From NCBI RefSeq assembly GCF_002201895.1, contig NZ_CP019436.1, forward strand, positions 1,357,522 through 1,421,521: DNA of 64,000 nucleotides, written 5' to 3'. A program made the position numbers and the translations under genes. Numbering within the stretch: position 1 is the first letter of the stretch; every line of letters starts with the position of its first letter. The notes below the pieces were generated by a model, which was given only the letters and a program-made list of their open reading frames with translations, did no database searches and was not told where the DNA came from. This document shows positions 26,264-35,148 of this stretch, piece by piece. Source of the stretch: Methanopyrus sp. SNP6 (lineage in GTDB: Archaea; JAADCQ01; Methanopyri; Methanopyrales; Methanopyraceae).

Positions 26264-27221
26264 GTGAGTTTCGATGATCTCCTGGAAACTCCCGTCGACA
26301 GGAGGACGTTCTTGAAGCTTGCGTTCACAGGCGTGTTGTCCGTCCTGGTGTCGGAGGAACCTGTTCGGGCGCTGATTAAATCCGTCCCGAGGTCCGTGGC
26401 CATGGTTTTCGGAGGGTCGTGTGGAGGTTGTACCACGACGTTGGTCGAGATCGGTATTGATCTCAAGGCGCTCGCCAACGCAGATCCCGTGTTCGGAACT
26501 CTCAGGCGCTCATTGATCTACTGTCCCAGTTTCACAGATCGATCATTGGATGATTTTCTCCGACTGAGCAGTGTAGACGTTACGCTGATCACGGGAAGTG
26601 TAGGGCCCACAATCCACGATTTCGAGACAGTTGTGGAACACGCACGTGAAATCTCCAATACGGTGATAGCAGTGGGTAACTGCGCGTGGACGGCCGGAGT
26701 GAACCGTCTGAGTCCGTACGGGTTGAGACCTGTATCCGACGCGGTTGTGGTGGACGAGTACGTGCCGGGGTGCCCTCCCAGGCCTGAGCACATCTGGTAC
26801 GCCATGACCGGCGGAGCCATCGGTGAGCCACCATCTTCGACGGAGCTGGGAGGTAGTCGCTCCGAACCGGGGTTCAAGACCGTATGTAGGACGTGTGTGT
26901 GGCGTAGGACGAGGAAGATTGCGAACACCTTAGCCGAACCCGGATGTAGGGGAGCTATCGGCTGCAAAGGGGGCTGAAACCCCAAACTGCGCGGCCTCGA
27001 AAAGCACCGCCGGTGTTTCACCGTGCACGGCGACGGGCGACCTGTGCATCGGGTGTTACTCGGATCAGTTCCCTAAGCTGCCGTTCTACGAGTACCTGGC
27101 CCGAGTGCCGTCGAAGCCCGTGACCACAACGGAGAAGGGTCCCTCTACCATCCCCGTACCGTTCGTCGGTATCCCGGCTTACCATAGTATTGCCGAGTTC
27201 TTCAGGAACTTGCTCCAATGA
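26264..27221 (+). CDS. [NiFe] hydrogenase small subunit, Tat-exported, frameshifted
   Basis: The first frame (stop at 26977) gives 237 residues with a twin-arginine signal, DRRTFLKLAFTGVLSVLV (12-29), then the proximal cluster Cys53 and Cys56 (GSCGGCTTT), Cys140 (GNCAWTAGV) and Cys170 (PGCPPRPE). The C-terminal cluster domain starts (KTVCRTCVW, GCRGAIGCKG) but is cut by TGA. One base later, in the +1 frame, it resumes with ETPNCAASKS, SPCTATGDLCIGC and a further 45 residues to a stop at 27221. Removing one G from the run at 26969-26973 restores a complete subunit. The GTG start follows GGGGGAGTGCTCA. It is either a decayed gene, a programmed frameshift or a sequence error. Confidence 0.85.
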
Positions 27222-27236
27222 TTGGGGGAATGACGG

Positions 27237-28841
27237 GTGGGTAAAGTGGAAGTGCGCCCACTGACACGGGTCGAGCATCACTGTGAACTCCTACTGCTGG
27301 AGGAGAACGGTGTGGTAGTCGGGAGGAACATCGAGCGGGACGGGAAGCTGAATCACTTCGACCCTGAAGGCAGGTACCCGAAGTATGTGGTCACCGACCT
27401 CCGTGGGATCCAGGAAATCGCGAAAGGGAAGGAGCCGGAGGACGTTCCGAAGCTCGTCTCCCGCGTCTGTGGTCCATGTTCCTTAGCCCATTGTTTAGCC
27501 TCCGTTCAGGCTGTCGAGGACGCATACGACACAGTCCTCCCTACCACCGCCTGGAAGGTTAGGCGGTTCCTATGTGCAATTCACACAATTCAAGACCATC
27601 TACTGTGGTCGCTACTGATCTCGAGGGACTTCCTACCCGACACCGTGGTCGACGACCTCTACGACCAATTCGTGAAGTATCACGGCGACGCGCAGGCGTT
27701 GGTGGCGGTCTTTACGGGTAAGCCGGTGCATCCCGCCTCCGTGTGCGTGGGTGGCTACACGGGAGACGTAGAGAAGCTGTCGAGCCTCTACTCGACCGTG
27801 AGGAGCAGGTTGGAGTCGATGCAGTCCTTCCTCGAGTCGGTAATACCGACCTTCTGGAAGTACCTGAGCGCGTATCTGCCGGACGACGTCGGCGATCGTC
27901 CCGCTCACATGATCAGCTCGGGTACTCCGTTCTATTCCGGTCTAACCTCAGGATACGTCCACCCGTACCTTGCGACGTCCGGAGGTGTACTGATAGCCGA
28001 CACCAAGGACCAGGGGAGCGTGGAGCGTGCCCGACTGGTGCCGTTCTACCACGATAGGGTGGGTAAAATAAAGCTGGCTCGGGGGTCGAACCTGAACGAG
28101 CGATGCTACTCCTACTCCGAAGTCGGATATTACGAGTGGAACGGTACCAAGTACGCGTGCGAGGCGGGACCGTTAGCCAGGTTAGCGGTAGCTTACAAAG
28201 CTGGGGATGAAAACGTCAGGTGGTTCCTGGACTCTTGGAGTGAGAAGCTTGACGTGGAAGTGTGGGGACTCTTGAAACCGTGTGCCCGTAACAGGAACAT
28301 GGCGAGAATACTGGAGGCGTTGCTCCTGACGCGTCTGGCCTTGCACTGGATAGACGACCTCCCAACCACGGGCTCCACGTACAAGGATCCCTCGCGCCGC
28401 TCCGGGTGCTTTGGCACCGGTGTCATCGAGGCTCCGAGGGGAACCCTGATCCACAAGGTGTCCATCGGGTCGGACGGCAAGGTGGTAGGTTACGAGATAA
28501 TCACGCCGACAAACCTCAACCACGCGCCGATCGAGGAGTCCATGGTCGGGGAAAGAGTGTACATCGACGAGAAACTGGCGGCCGTGAAGCGTCAGGTGTC
28601 CGAATCCGAGCGCCTGCTGCTCGGGGATGCGTGTAGGGCGGCTCGGAGCTTCAACCCGTGCAACTCCTGTGCGTCCCACACAATCGTGAAGGTGGTGAAG
28701 AAGAGGGGTGGACGAACTCCCGGATACCGGTACATCAGGCCGGCACTCTACAAAGAAGAAGCCTGTGTGGTACGGTATATGTTGCCCTGTTCGTACCTAC
28801 TCTTCCTCATCGGGGCAGCTTTTTCATACATAGTGTTTTGA
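27237..28841 (+). CDS. [NiFe] hydrogenase large subunit with abnormal C-terminus
   Basis: A 534-codon frame. The first nickel-binding motif is RVCGPCSLAH (76-85); GVIEAPRGTLIH is conserved. The second motif reads FNPCNSCASH (472-481), with Asn in place of the usual Asp before Pro-Cys. Both cysteine pairs are present. In the family the protein is cleaved after the final His by a maturation protease, releasing about 15 residues. Here 53 residues follow, and from about residue 495 they are not hydrogenase: YRYIRPALYKEE and the following hydrophobic helix are TatC sequence. The gene has therefore fused to a tatC remnant. It pairs with the frameshifted small subunit; both would have been periplasm-like, Tat-exported. 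The GTG start follows GGGGGAATGACGG. Confidence 0.85.
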   Translation: MGKVEVRPLTRVEHHCELLLLEENGVVVGRNIERDGKLNHFDPEGRYPKYVVTDLRGIQEIAKGKEPEDVPKLVSRVCGPCSLAHCLASVQAVEDAYDTVLPTTAWKVRRFLCAIHTIQDHLLWSLLISRDFLPDTVVDDLYDQFVKYHGDAQALVAVFTGKPVHPASVCVGGYTGDVEKLSSLYSTVRSRLESMQSFLESVIPTFWKYLSAYLPDDVGDRPAHMISSGTPFYSGLTSGYVHPYLATSGGVLIADTKDQGSVERARLVPFYHDRVGKIKLARGSNLNERCYSYSEVGYYEWNGTKYACEAGPLARLAVAYKAGDENVRWFLDSWSEKLDVEVWGLLKPCARNRNMARILEALLLTRLALHWIDDLPTTGSTYKDPSRRSGCFGTGVIEAPRGTLIHKVSIGSDGKVVGYEIITPTNLNHAPIEESMVGERVYIDEKLAAVKRQVSESERLLLGDACRAARSFNPCNSCASHTIVKVVKKRGGRTPGYRYIRPALYKEEACVVRYMLPCSYLLFLIGAAFSYIVF

Positions 28842-29177
28842 AGGTCTCTATAAGGGTGTTGTACTCGTTTGCCCCCGGAGTAGGTGCCGAACCCTTCATG
28901 TCGCTTGAAGAGTTCGTATCCTTCGTGGTAACCGTGATCTTCATCATGGGAATCGTGTTTCAGCTTCCCTTGATAACTTACTTAGCCGCACGCTCAGGGC
29001 TGATAGATCCCGAGACGCTCAAGAGGCGCAGGAAAGAGGTGTGTGGCGGTACTGACGATAGCAGGCGTAGTCACCCCAGACCCTACCCCGTGTACGCAAG
29101 TGCTGGTATCGGTCCCCGTACTGCTCCTCTACGAGGTAGGGGTGCTAACCGCGAAAAAGGAGGTGAAAAGAGGATGA
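28700..29177 (+). pseudogene. tatC: tatC remnant (twin-arginine translocase subunit)
   Basis: Three fragments in three frames align with the C-terminal two thirds of TatC. Fragment one (to 28841, in frame with the hydrogenase gene) has YRYIRPALYKEE and a membrane helix ending AAFSYIVF. Fragment two (from about 28843) has LYSFAPGVGAEP, MSLEEFVSFV and the helix leading to LITYLAARSGLIDPETLKRR. Fragment three, one base on near 29040, reads VAVLTIAGVVTPDPTPCTQV and a last helix, then stops at 29177. The first about 90 TatC residues, including the first helix pair, are absent. Indels lie in the T run at 28836-28839 and in a GT-rich stretch near 29040. Its old stop still overlaps tatA as ATGA. Confidence 0.85.
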
Positions 29178-29365
29178 TAGGAGGGTTGGGTACCTCGGAA
29201 CTGCTGTTGATCCTGGCGGTGATATTGCTCCTGTTCGGCCCGAAGAAGCTTCCAGAACTGGCACGTGCGATAGGGGAGGCGGTAGGGGAGTACAGGCGAG
29301 CGCAGCGGCGCGTCGAGTGGGAGTTGGAGGCTGAGGAGCGTCGAAAGGAGAAGCGGGATGACTAA
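29174..29365 (+). CDS. tatA: Sec-independent translocase protein TatA
   Basis: A 63-residue TatA/E: one membrane helix with the FGPKKLPELARAIGEAVGEY hinge and amphipathic helix, then a charged tail. The ATG follows AAAAGAGG. It forms the pore-like component of the Tat translocon with TatC. Since its adjacent tatC is broken, it can work only if another tatC exists elsewhere in the genome. The last four bases overlap the converging nucleotidyltransferase gene. Confidence 0.9.
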   Translation: MIGGLGTSELLLILAVILLLFGPKKLPELARAIGEAVGEYRRAQRRVEWELEAEERRKEKRDD

Positions 29366-30048
29366 TCGGACCTAAGAAGTACGCGTTCCACCTCGGGGAG
29401 CTCGTCCGGGGTGTTGACGTTCAGGAGTTCGGCGTCGTCCCGGGGTGGTACGACCCGGAAGGTCAGACCGCACTCCCGGAGAACCGGGTTCAGGTTGAGA
29501 GCGTTGGGACCGCGGACGTCGGCGGCGAGTTCTTCAATCGTTTCTAGGAACTCGAGGACGGCGTCCTTCCGGAGGGCGAGCGGCGGCCCGTGACCTAGGA
29601 GATCGTCGCCGGAGATCTCCTCGTCCGGGGCGCCACGATCGAGTACAGAGGCCCCGTGTTCGGCGGCGGTCTCGGCGAGACGACGCATGGTCTCGGCCGT
29701 GACGGTGGGCTGATCGCCGGCGAGGATAAGACTTACGTCGGCGTCGGAGCGTCGGAGGAGGTTGGCTGTAGTACAGGCCATGGGGACGTCGACGGGGTCG
29801 TTGAGGACGGGGCGTGCGGGTACGGTCGCGTGCCGCCGGACGACGTCCCAGACGAGTCCTGCGTCGTAACCGAGACCGACGAGGAGCTCGTCGACGACGC
29901 TGGAGGCCCGCTCGACGACCCAGGCGACCATGGGCTTACCGGCGACTGGGTACACGAGCTTACTCACGGGCTCCTCACCGCGCTCCTCGAGGGCCTCGCG
30001 GAAGCGGGTGGAACGTCCGGCCGCGAGCACACACGCGGCGACCCTCAA
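29362..30048 (-). CDS. MobA-like NTP transferase family protein
   Basis: A 228-residue nucleotidyltransferase with the NTP-binding loop VLAAGRSTRF near the N-terminus, a distal lysine-containing PVAGKPMV and the metal motif LAGDQP near residue 110. These features define the MobA/MocA-like NTP_transf_3 family; cobinamide-phosphate, molybdopterin or sugar-phosphate substrates are possible and cannot be separated by eye. The TTG start is preferred since GGGTGAGGACC lies just before it; a GTG three codons upstream, overlapping the stop of the DRG gene, is the alternative. Confidence 0.75.
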   Translation of the reverse strand: MRVAACVLAAGRSTRFREALEERGEEPVSKLVYPVAGKPMVAWVVERASSVVDELLVGLGYDAGLVWDVVRRHATVPARPVLNDPVDVPMACTTANLLRRSDADVSLILAGDQPTVTAETMRRLAETAAEHGASVLDRGAPDEEISGDDLLGHGPPLALRKDAVLEFLETIEELAADVRGPNALNLNPVLRECGLTFRVVPPRDDAELLNVNTPDELPEVERVLLRSD

Positions 30049-30053
30049 GGTCC

Positions 30054-31220
30054 TCACCCGTGGAGTTCGACGACGTCACCGTCCTCCAGGACGTGATCAC
30101 GCCCGACCATCATACCGTCTTTTTTGACGGACTTACCCCAGACGCGGGCGTACTTGAGGTTCTTAGCTAGGTCGGAGTGTATCTCTCGGGCGACGTCCTC
30201 GACCGTAGCGCCTTTAGTTAGGACTATTGGCGGCTTCTGCGGTTTCCCACCGGGTTTCTTCGTGTAGACCCGAATGATGCCGAGCGTATCGTAGAGGCGA
30301 CGCTTGAACTCGTCCAGGTTGATGCCCTTCTCGGCGGAGACGGGGACGACGGGGAGGTCGAACTCCAGGTCATCGACGCGTTCCACGAGCCGCTCGTACG
30401 ATTCCTTTGAACCCGGCGCGTCGCCCTTATTGGCGACCAGGAGGGCCGGCTTGTATTCGATGCGCTTGTCGAGGGCGTCCGCAACATCTTCGAGGGTGAT
30501 ACCGTCCTCCTCGATGATGACGACGGCGCTGTGGATCCCGGCATCGTGGAGGAGCTCCTTGACGTCGTTCGGGTCGCAGTCGAGGCGATCCTCGCCGCGT
30601 ATCTCGATACCGCCGGTGACGCGTTCCTCGATGGTGACGGCGGGCGGGTCCTGGTTGAGCTTGATGGCCGCCGACTCGAGCTCGCGGAGTACCGTCTCGA
30701 GTTGTTCGACGGGGTCTTCGGTGAGGTCTATAATCAGACAGAGCGCGTCGGCGTTGCGGATGACACCGACGAACTTGGAGCCGTCACCGCGGGTGAACCC
30801 CTCGTAGATCGGCGGGATCTCAACCAGTTGTATCTGAACGTCCTTGTATTCCATCATACCGGGCACGGGCTCCTTGGTCGTGTAAGGATAGGGGGCGGTG
30901 TCGGGGTCGGCGTTGGTGAGCTCGCGGAGGAGTGTGGACTTACCGGCGTTGGGGGGTCCGACGAGGGCGACTTGGGCCGCACCCTCCTTCTTCACGTTGT
31001 AATCGGGCCCACCACCCGACTTCTGCTGACGGCGCTTCTCGACCTCCTCGCGGAGCTTGGCTAGTCTACGCTTGAGTAGGGCACGAAGGTTCTCGGTTCC
31101 CTTGTGCTTGGGGACGACGGCGAGCATTTCCTCGGTGATCCTAAGCTTCTCCTCAGGGGAGCTGGCCTTCCGGTACTTCTCCTCGAGCTCGTGGTACTCG
31201 AGGGGTAGGTTGGCGGGCAC
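30054..31220 (-). CDS. DRG/Obg-family GTP-binding protein with TGS domain
   Basis: A 388-residue GTPase of the developmentally regulated GTP-binding (DRG) type. A helical N-terminal region (about 1-80, LEEKYRKASSPEEKLRI) precedes the G domain: G1 GPPNAGKST, G3 region VEIPPIYEGF (typical DRG drift from DxxG), G4 NKGD and G5 SAEKG. A TGS domain ends the protein (VYTKKPGG to DGDVVELHG). DRG proteins associate with ribosomes. The GTG start follows GGGGGTGACTGT. It lies four bases downstream of the MarC-like gene and overlaps the next gene's leader. Confidence 0.9.
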   Translation of the reverse strand: MPANLPLEYHELEEKYRKASSPEEKLRITEEMLAVVPKHKGTENLRALLKRRLAKLREEVEKRRQQKSGGGPDYNVKKEGAAQVALVGPPNAGKSTLLRELTNADPDTAPYPYTTKEPVPGMMEYKDVQIQLVEIPPIYEGFTRGDGSKFVGVIRNADALCLIIDLTEDPVEQLETVLRELESAAIKLNQDPPAVTIEERVTGGIEIRGEDRLDCDPNDVKELLHDAGIHSAVVIIEEDGITLEDVADALDKRIEYKPALLVANKGDAPGSKESYERLVERVDDLEFDLPVVPVSAEKGINLDEFKRRLYDTLGIIRVYTKKPGGKPQKPPIVLTKGATVEDVAREIHSDLAKNLKYARVWGKSVKKDGMMVGRDHVLEDGDVVELHG

Positions 31221-31224
31221 ACAG

Positions 31225-31818
31225 TCACCCCCGCACGAAGGCGCTGACACCGTCGAGGACCATCTGAACGCCGATCGCCGCGAGCAGGACCCCCATGACG
31301 CGCGTAAGGACTCGGATGCCGGAGCGACCGAGGAACCGGGCGAGACGCTCCGCGGCTCGGAAGATCACCAAGGTGAGGAGCATGACGATGAGGCAGGCCA
31401 GCATCGTCTCGAGGCGACCATGACGGTGGAGCATGATGATCACAGTGACGATTGCGCCGGGACCCGCGAGGAGGGGCGTTCCAAGGGGGACGTAAGCCAC
31501 GTCGATGCGTGACTCCGGTTCTATGCGGAAGCCCGTGGGATCTCCCTCGACCATACCGAAGGATGCGCGGAGTAAGAGGACACCGCCGGCTATCATGAGT
31601 GCCTCGACGGAGATCCCGAGGTAATCGAGCGTTGCTTTACCGGCGACCGCGAAGCCGAGGATGAGCACGGCGGCGAATGCGACGGCTCTATGGACGACGC
31701 GTACGCGATCCCGTGGTCGGAGTTCCGAAGTGACCGCGAGGAGCGCCGGCACGTTCCCGATGGGGTCGACGACCACGAAGAGCTCGATTACACCCTTGAG
31801 CACGCTGTACGGGTCCAA
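31225..31818 (-). CDS. MarC-family integral membrane protein
   Basis: A 197-residue protein with six membrane helices, matching the MarC family: FVVVDPIGNVPALLAVT in the first helix, a glycine-rich third helix GGVLLLRASFGM, and PLGTPLLAGPGAIVTVI in the fourth. The family is not a drug exporter despite its old name, and its substrate is unknown. A TTG at 31818 follows GGGGTTGAAGGTC; a TTG three codons upstream is possible. It is divergent from ilvD. Confidence 0.85.
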   Translation of the reverse strand: MDPYSVLKGVIELFVVVDPIGNVPALLAVTSELRPRDRVRVVHRAVAFAAVLILGFAVAGKATLDYLGISVEALMIAGGVLLLRASFGMVEGDPTGFRIEPESRIDVAYVPLGTPLLAGPGAIVTVIIMLHRHGRLETMLACLIVMLLTLVIFRAAERLARFLGRSGIRVLTRVMGVLLAAIGVQMVLDGVSAFVRG

Positions 31819-31883
31819 GACCTTCAACCCCAGCCATAAGCGTTTAACTTACGCGCCTCTGGGTTGGCCGGGGGGGTCTCCGG

Positions 31884-33533
31884 TTGCGCAGTGGTGATAT
31901 CAAGGAGGGCGTAGAACGGACGCCGCACCGGGCGCTGCTTCGTGCGTGCGGACTCACTGACGAGGAGATTGACCGACCGTTCGTCGCAGTAGTGAACACG
32001 TACTCGGAGGTCGTCCCGGGACACATGCACTTGGACAAGGTGGCGGAGGCCGTCAAAGCCGGGATCCGCATGGCCGGCGGGGTACCGTTCGAGGTCGAGA
32101 CGATCGCCCTGTGCGACGGTATCGCGATGAACACTCCCGGTATGAAATATTCCCTCCCGAGCCGTGAGCTCGTGGCCGATACTATCGAGACCGTGATCGA
32201 GGCGCACCGGTTCGACGGGTTCGTGGCGATCGTCTCGTGCGATAAGATGGTGCCTGGAGCGTTGATGGTGGCGGCGCGGCTGGACCTACCCGCGGCGGTC
32301 GTGACCGGGGGCCCGATGGAACCCGGGCGCGTGGACGGCGAGCGGGTCGACCTGATCGATGCGTTCGAGGCGGTGGGAGCGTACGAGAAGGGGAAGATCT
32401 CGGAGGAAGAACTCGAGGAGCTGGAGCGGCGCGCGTGTCCTGGACCCGGATCCTGTGCTGGGATGTTCACGGCGAACACGATGGCGTGCATGACCGAGGT
32501 GCTGGGAATGTCTGAGTTCAACTGCGCTGCGACCCCGGCGACGGAGGCGGAGAAGCTGCGGGTCGCGAAGCTTACGGGCATGCGGATCGTGGAGGCGATC
32601 AGGGAGGGGATCACAGCACGGGACGTGCTCACGCGGGAGGCCTTCCTGGACGCGATCCGTGTCGATATGGCGCTGGGTGGGAGCACTAACACCGTGCTGC
32701 ATCTGCTCGCGATCGCGCGTGAGGCCGACGTCGAGCTCTCACTCGACGACTTCGACGAGCTGAGTAGGGAGACGCCGCATCTATGCGCAATGCGTCCGGG
32801 TGGCCCCTACACGATGCGGGATTTGTACGAAGCGGGTGGCGTCCCCGCGGTCATGAAGGAACTGGCGGACGACCTGCACCTGGACAGGATCGACTTCGCA
32901 GGTCGATCGATGCGAGAACGGGTCGAACTGGCCGAGGTGAAGGATCGCGAGGTGATCAGGCCGAAGGAGGATCCCGTGCGTGAGGAAGGTGGTATCGTCG
33001 TCCTGTACGGGAACCTCGCCCCGAAGGGAGCGGTTATCAAGACGGCGGCGCTCTCGGAGGAAATGTACGAGCACGAGGGTCCGGCGGTGGTGTTCGACTC
33101 GGAGGAGGAAGCGACGGAGGCTATATTGAACGGCGATATCGACTCGGGTGACGTGGTCGTGATCAGGTACGAAGGTCCCGCCGGCGGTCCCGGAATGCGT
33201 GAGATGCTCACACCTACGGCGGCACTGTGCGGGATGGGACTGGACGACTCCGTGGCGCTCGTGACGGATGGGAGGTTCTCCGGCGGTACGCGAGGTCCGT
33301 GCGTGGGGCACGTGTCACCGGAGGCGTACCGGGGCGGACCGATCGCGGTCGTGGAGGATGGAGATACAGTCCGACTCGACGTGCGGGAGCGACGGCTCGA
33401 GGTGGACGTCGAGGACGAGGAACTGGAGGCCAGGTTGGAGGAGTGGGAGCCCCCGGAGGACGAAGTCACGGGGTACTTGAGGAGGTACAGGGAGCTCGTC
33501 CGCGGAGCCGATGAAGGGGCCGTACTGCGGTGA
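31884..33533 (+). CDS. ilvD: dihydroxy-acid dehydratase
   Basis: A 549-residue enzyme catalysing the third shared step of valine, isoleucine and leucine synthesis. Fe-S and metal motifs are visible: [17 protein letters not shown] (first Cys), [18 protein letters not shown] (second Cys), [16 protein letters not shown] and [21 protein letters not shown]. Length is standard. The TTG start follows GGGGGGTCTCCGG. The stop overlaps the cbiC-like start as GTGA, an unexpected pairing that suggests simple co-transcription. Confidence 0.95.
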   Translation: MRSGDIKEGVERTPHRALLRACGLTDEEIDRPFVAVVNTYSEVVPGHMHLDKVAEAVKAGIRMAGGVPFEVETIALCDGIAMNTPGMKYSLPSRELVADTIETVIEAHRFDGFVAIVSCDKMVPGALMVAARLDLPAAVVTGGPMEPGRVDGERVDLIDAFEAVGAYEKGKISEEELEELERRACPGPGSCAGMFTANTMACMTEVLGMSEFNCAATPATEAEKLRVAKLTGMRIVEAIREGITARDVLTREAFLDAIRVDMALGGSTNTVLHLLAIAREADVELSLDDFDELSRETPHLCAMRPGGPYTMRDLYEAGGVPAVMKELADDLHLDRIDFAGRSMRERVELAEVKDREVIRPKEDPVREEGGIVVLYGNLAPKGAVIKTAALSEEMYEHEGPAVVFDSEEEATEAILNGDIDSGDVVVIRYEGPAGGPGMREMLTPTAALCGMGLDDSVALVTDGRFSGGTRGPCVGHVSPEAYRGGPIAVVEDGDTVRLDVRERRLEVDVEDEELEARLEEWEPPEDEVTGYLRRYRELVRGADEGAVLR

Positions 33534-34129
33534 CTCTCGGAGAGCGGACAGGTCGGGGCCGTTCGATCGCCGAGCGCAGCCTCGAGCGGTGGATCGAGAA
33601 GCTCGGTGAGCCCGAGAACTTGGAGGACCTTCTCTCCCTCCGCATATCTCATGCCACGTGGGATCCGTTCGTGTCGGAGACCCTGAGGATCGAGCCCTCG
33701 GAAGAAGCCGTCGTGGAGGGTTTGGAGTCCGCTGAAGTAGTGGCGGTGGACGTGGGTATGGTGGCGGCCGGAATCCGTCGATCGGTAGATCGCATCGGGT
33801 TGGAAACCGTCATCGCCTCGGAGGTCGGCGAGCGGGTCCACGAGGACACTGTAACCGGGGATGGCATGCGTCGGATCCTGGAGGACCACCGGAACGTGGC
33901 GGTCGTCGTCGGGAACGCCCCGACGGCCGCGGAAAAGGTCGCCGAGTACCCGGAGTCGATCGCTGTATCGGTCCTGTTCCCGGTGGGGATCGGTGCGATA
34001 GAGACGAAGCGAGCCGCGGTGGACGCCGGGGTTCCGGTAGTAACGAACGTCTCAGTCCGCGGTGGAACACCGCTCGCGGTAGCGGCGTTCAACGCCCTGG
34101 TGGACTACGTCACCGGAAACGCTCTTTGA
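33530..34129 (+). CDS. cbiC: CbiC-like precorrin-8X methylmutase
   Basis: A 199-residue member of the CbiC/CobH family, which moves a methyl group on the corrin ring during cobalamin synthesis. [10 protein letters not shown] matches the IHATGD motif including the active-site histidine, [10 protein letters not shown] and [13 protein letters not shown] are typical, and [16 protein letters not shown] closes the protein. It is slightly short and some blocks are divergent, so a corrin-related activity other than CbiC is possible. A corrinoid step suits a methanogen, which needs cobamides for methyl transfer. The GTG overlaps the ilvD stop. Confidence 0.8.
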   Translation: MTLGERTGRGRSIAERSLERWIEKLGEPENLEDLLSLRISHATWDPFVSETLRIEPSEEAVVEGLESAEVVAVDVGMVAAGIRRSVDRIGLETVIASEVGERVHEDTVTGDGMRRILEDHRNVAVVVGNAPTAAEKVAEYPESIAVSVLFPVGIGAIETKRAAVDAGVPVVTNVSVRGGTPLAVAAFNALVDYVTGNAL

Positions 34130-34595
34130 TCGTGTCGTCGTCCCTGGCCACTTGCTTCTTCATCTCTTCCCTGTATTCCTCCAAGAAGGACCTGGTGTCC
34201 TCGTTCTCCAGCGCCAGGATCTGCAAGGCTAATAGAGCCGCGTTCTCCCCACGATCCACGCCGACGACCGCCACCGGTACGCCCGGAGGCATCTGCACGG
34301 TCGAGAGGAGCGCGTCCAGGCCACCCAGTTTCGCCTCCACCGGCACAGCGATCACGGGCTTCAGGGTCTTGGCGGCGATCACACCAGGTAGATGAGCTGC
34401 CAGACCCGCGATCGCAATGTACACCTTCACGTCGGGCTCGTACTCCTCGATCAGATCGTCGATACGCTCCGGAGTCCGGTGAGCGGAGGTCACCCGCACG
34501 TCGTAATCGACGCCGGCTCGGTCGAGAACCTTAGCGGCCTTCTCGGCAACGTCCCGATCGCTCCTACTTCCCAGAACGATCAGAACGTCGACCAT
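34110..34595 (-). CDS. purE: N5-carboxyaminoimidazole ribonucleotide mutase-like PurE
   Basis: A 161-residue Pur[15 protein letters not shown] carries the phosphate-binding loop (GSxSD type, here GSRSD), [16 protein letters not shown] the conserved SAHR motif, and [13 protein letters not shown] with [13 protein letters not shown] the flavodoxin-like core. It moves a carboxyl group during purine synthesis. An ATG start is used. The C-terminus runs 20 bases into the converging CbiC-like gene. In this window purM is the only other purine gene. Confidence 0.93.
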   Translation of the reverse strand: MVDVLIVLGSRSDRDVAEKAAKVLDRAGVDYDVRVTSAHRTPERIDDLIEEYEPDVKVYIAIAGLAAHLPGVIAAKTLKPVIAVPVEAKLGGLDALLSTVQMPPGVPVAVVGVDRGENAALLALQILALENEDTRSFLEEYREEMKKQVARDDDTIKERFR

Positions 34596-34601
34596 TCCCG
34601 G

Positions 34602-35144
34602 TCACCCCGTACTCATGAGCATCTTCAGGACCTTTGGCCCCAGATAGTAGGAAATCCAGTTGCGGACTGTCTCGGACTGGGCTACGTATCCCAGGAATAA
34701 GAACCGTAGGAAACGACCCATCACGACTGCGGTTATAAACAGTCGCAGGTCCATCTCCACCAGGCCGGCGCCGATCGTGAACGGCTTGAACGGGACGAAC
34801 TGCAGGAGACCGGCCAGGAAGACGGCGGCCCAGGCGGAGAACCTGTGCTCGGTCAGTTTGGACTCGGCCCTCGTCAGGTTGGCCTCGCCCACCATCCTGA
34901 CGGCGATCGGTCGTCCTCCGAAGTAACCGATCGCGTACCCGAGCAGGCTACCTGCGATCGAGGAGAGAGTCACGAGAGTCGCCAGAACCCACGGGTTCAT
35001 CCGCATCGCGAACGGGAAGACGAACGGTTCTGGCGGGACAGGGAGCACGCTGCACTCCAGGGCGGTAATCACGAGCATCCCTGGTAGGCCCATGGCCCGC
35101 TCGAAGTCCATGAAGTAAGCCACGAGCGTCTCCGTGATCGACAT
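34602..35144 (-). CDS. DedA/VTT-family membrane protein
   Basis: A 180-residue membrane protein of the SNARE-associated (VTT/DedA) type. ECSVLPVPPEPFVFPFAM and GYFGGRP with the later FKPFTIGAGLVEMDLRLFI form the re-entrant-loop region; several helices are visible. Archaeal members are thought to move lipids or maintain membrane potential, but this is not proved. The ATG (MSITETLVAY) lies after CGGGGCGTAGTCGG, only five bases from the apgM stop, so both are in one operon with purE. Confidence 0.78.
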   Translation of the reverse strand: MSITETLVAYFMDFERAMGLPGMLVITALECSVLPVPPEPFVFPFAMRMNPWVLATLVTLSSIAGSLLGYAIGYFGGRPIAVRMVGEANLTRAESKLTEHRFSAWAAVFLAGLLQFVPFKPFTIGAGLVEMDLRLFITAVVMGRFLRFLFLGYVAQSETVRNWISYYLGPKVLKMLMSTG

Positions 35145-35148
35145 CCGA

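Noticed and set aside
26975..26977. TGA in the hydrogenase small subunit as selenocysteine
   Set aside because: Reading on in the same frame soon meets other stops and loses the cysteine motifs, whereas the +1 frame restores them. No SECIS-like hairpin is seen nearby.
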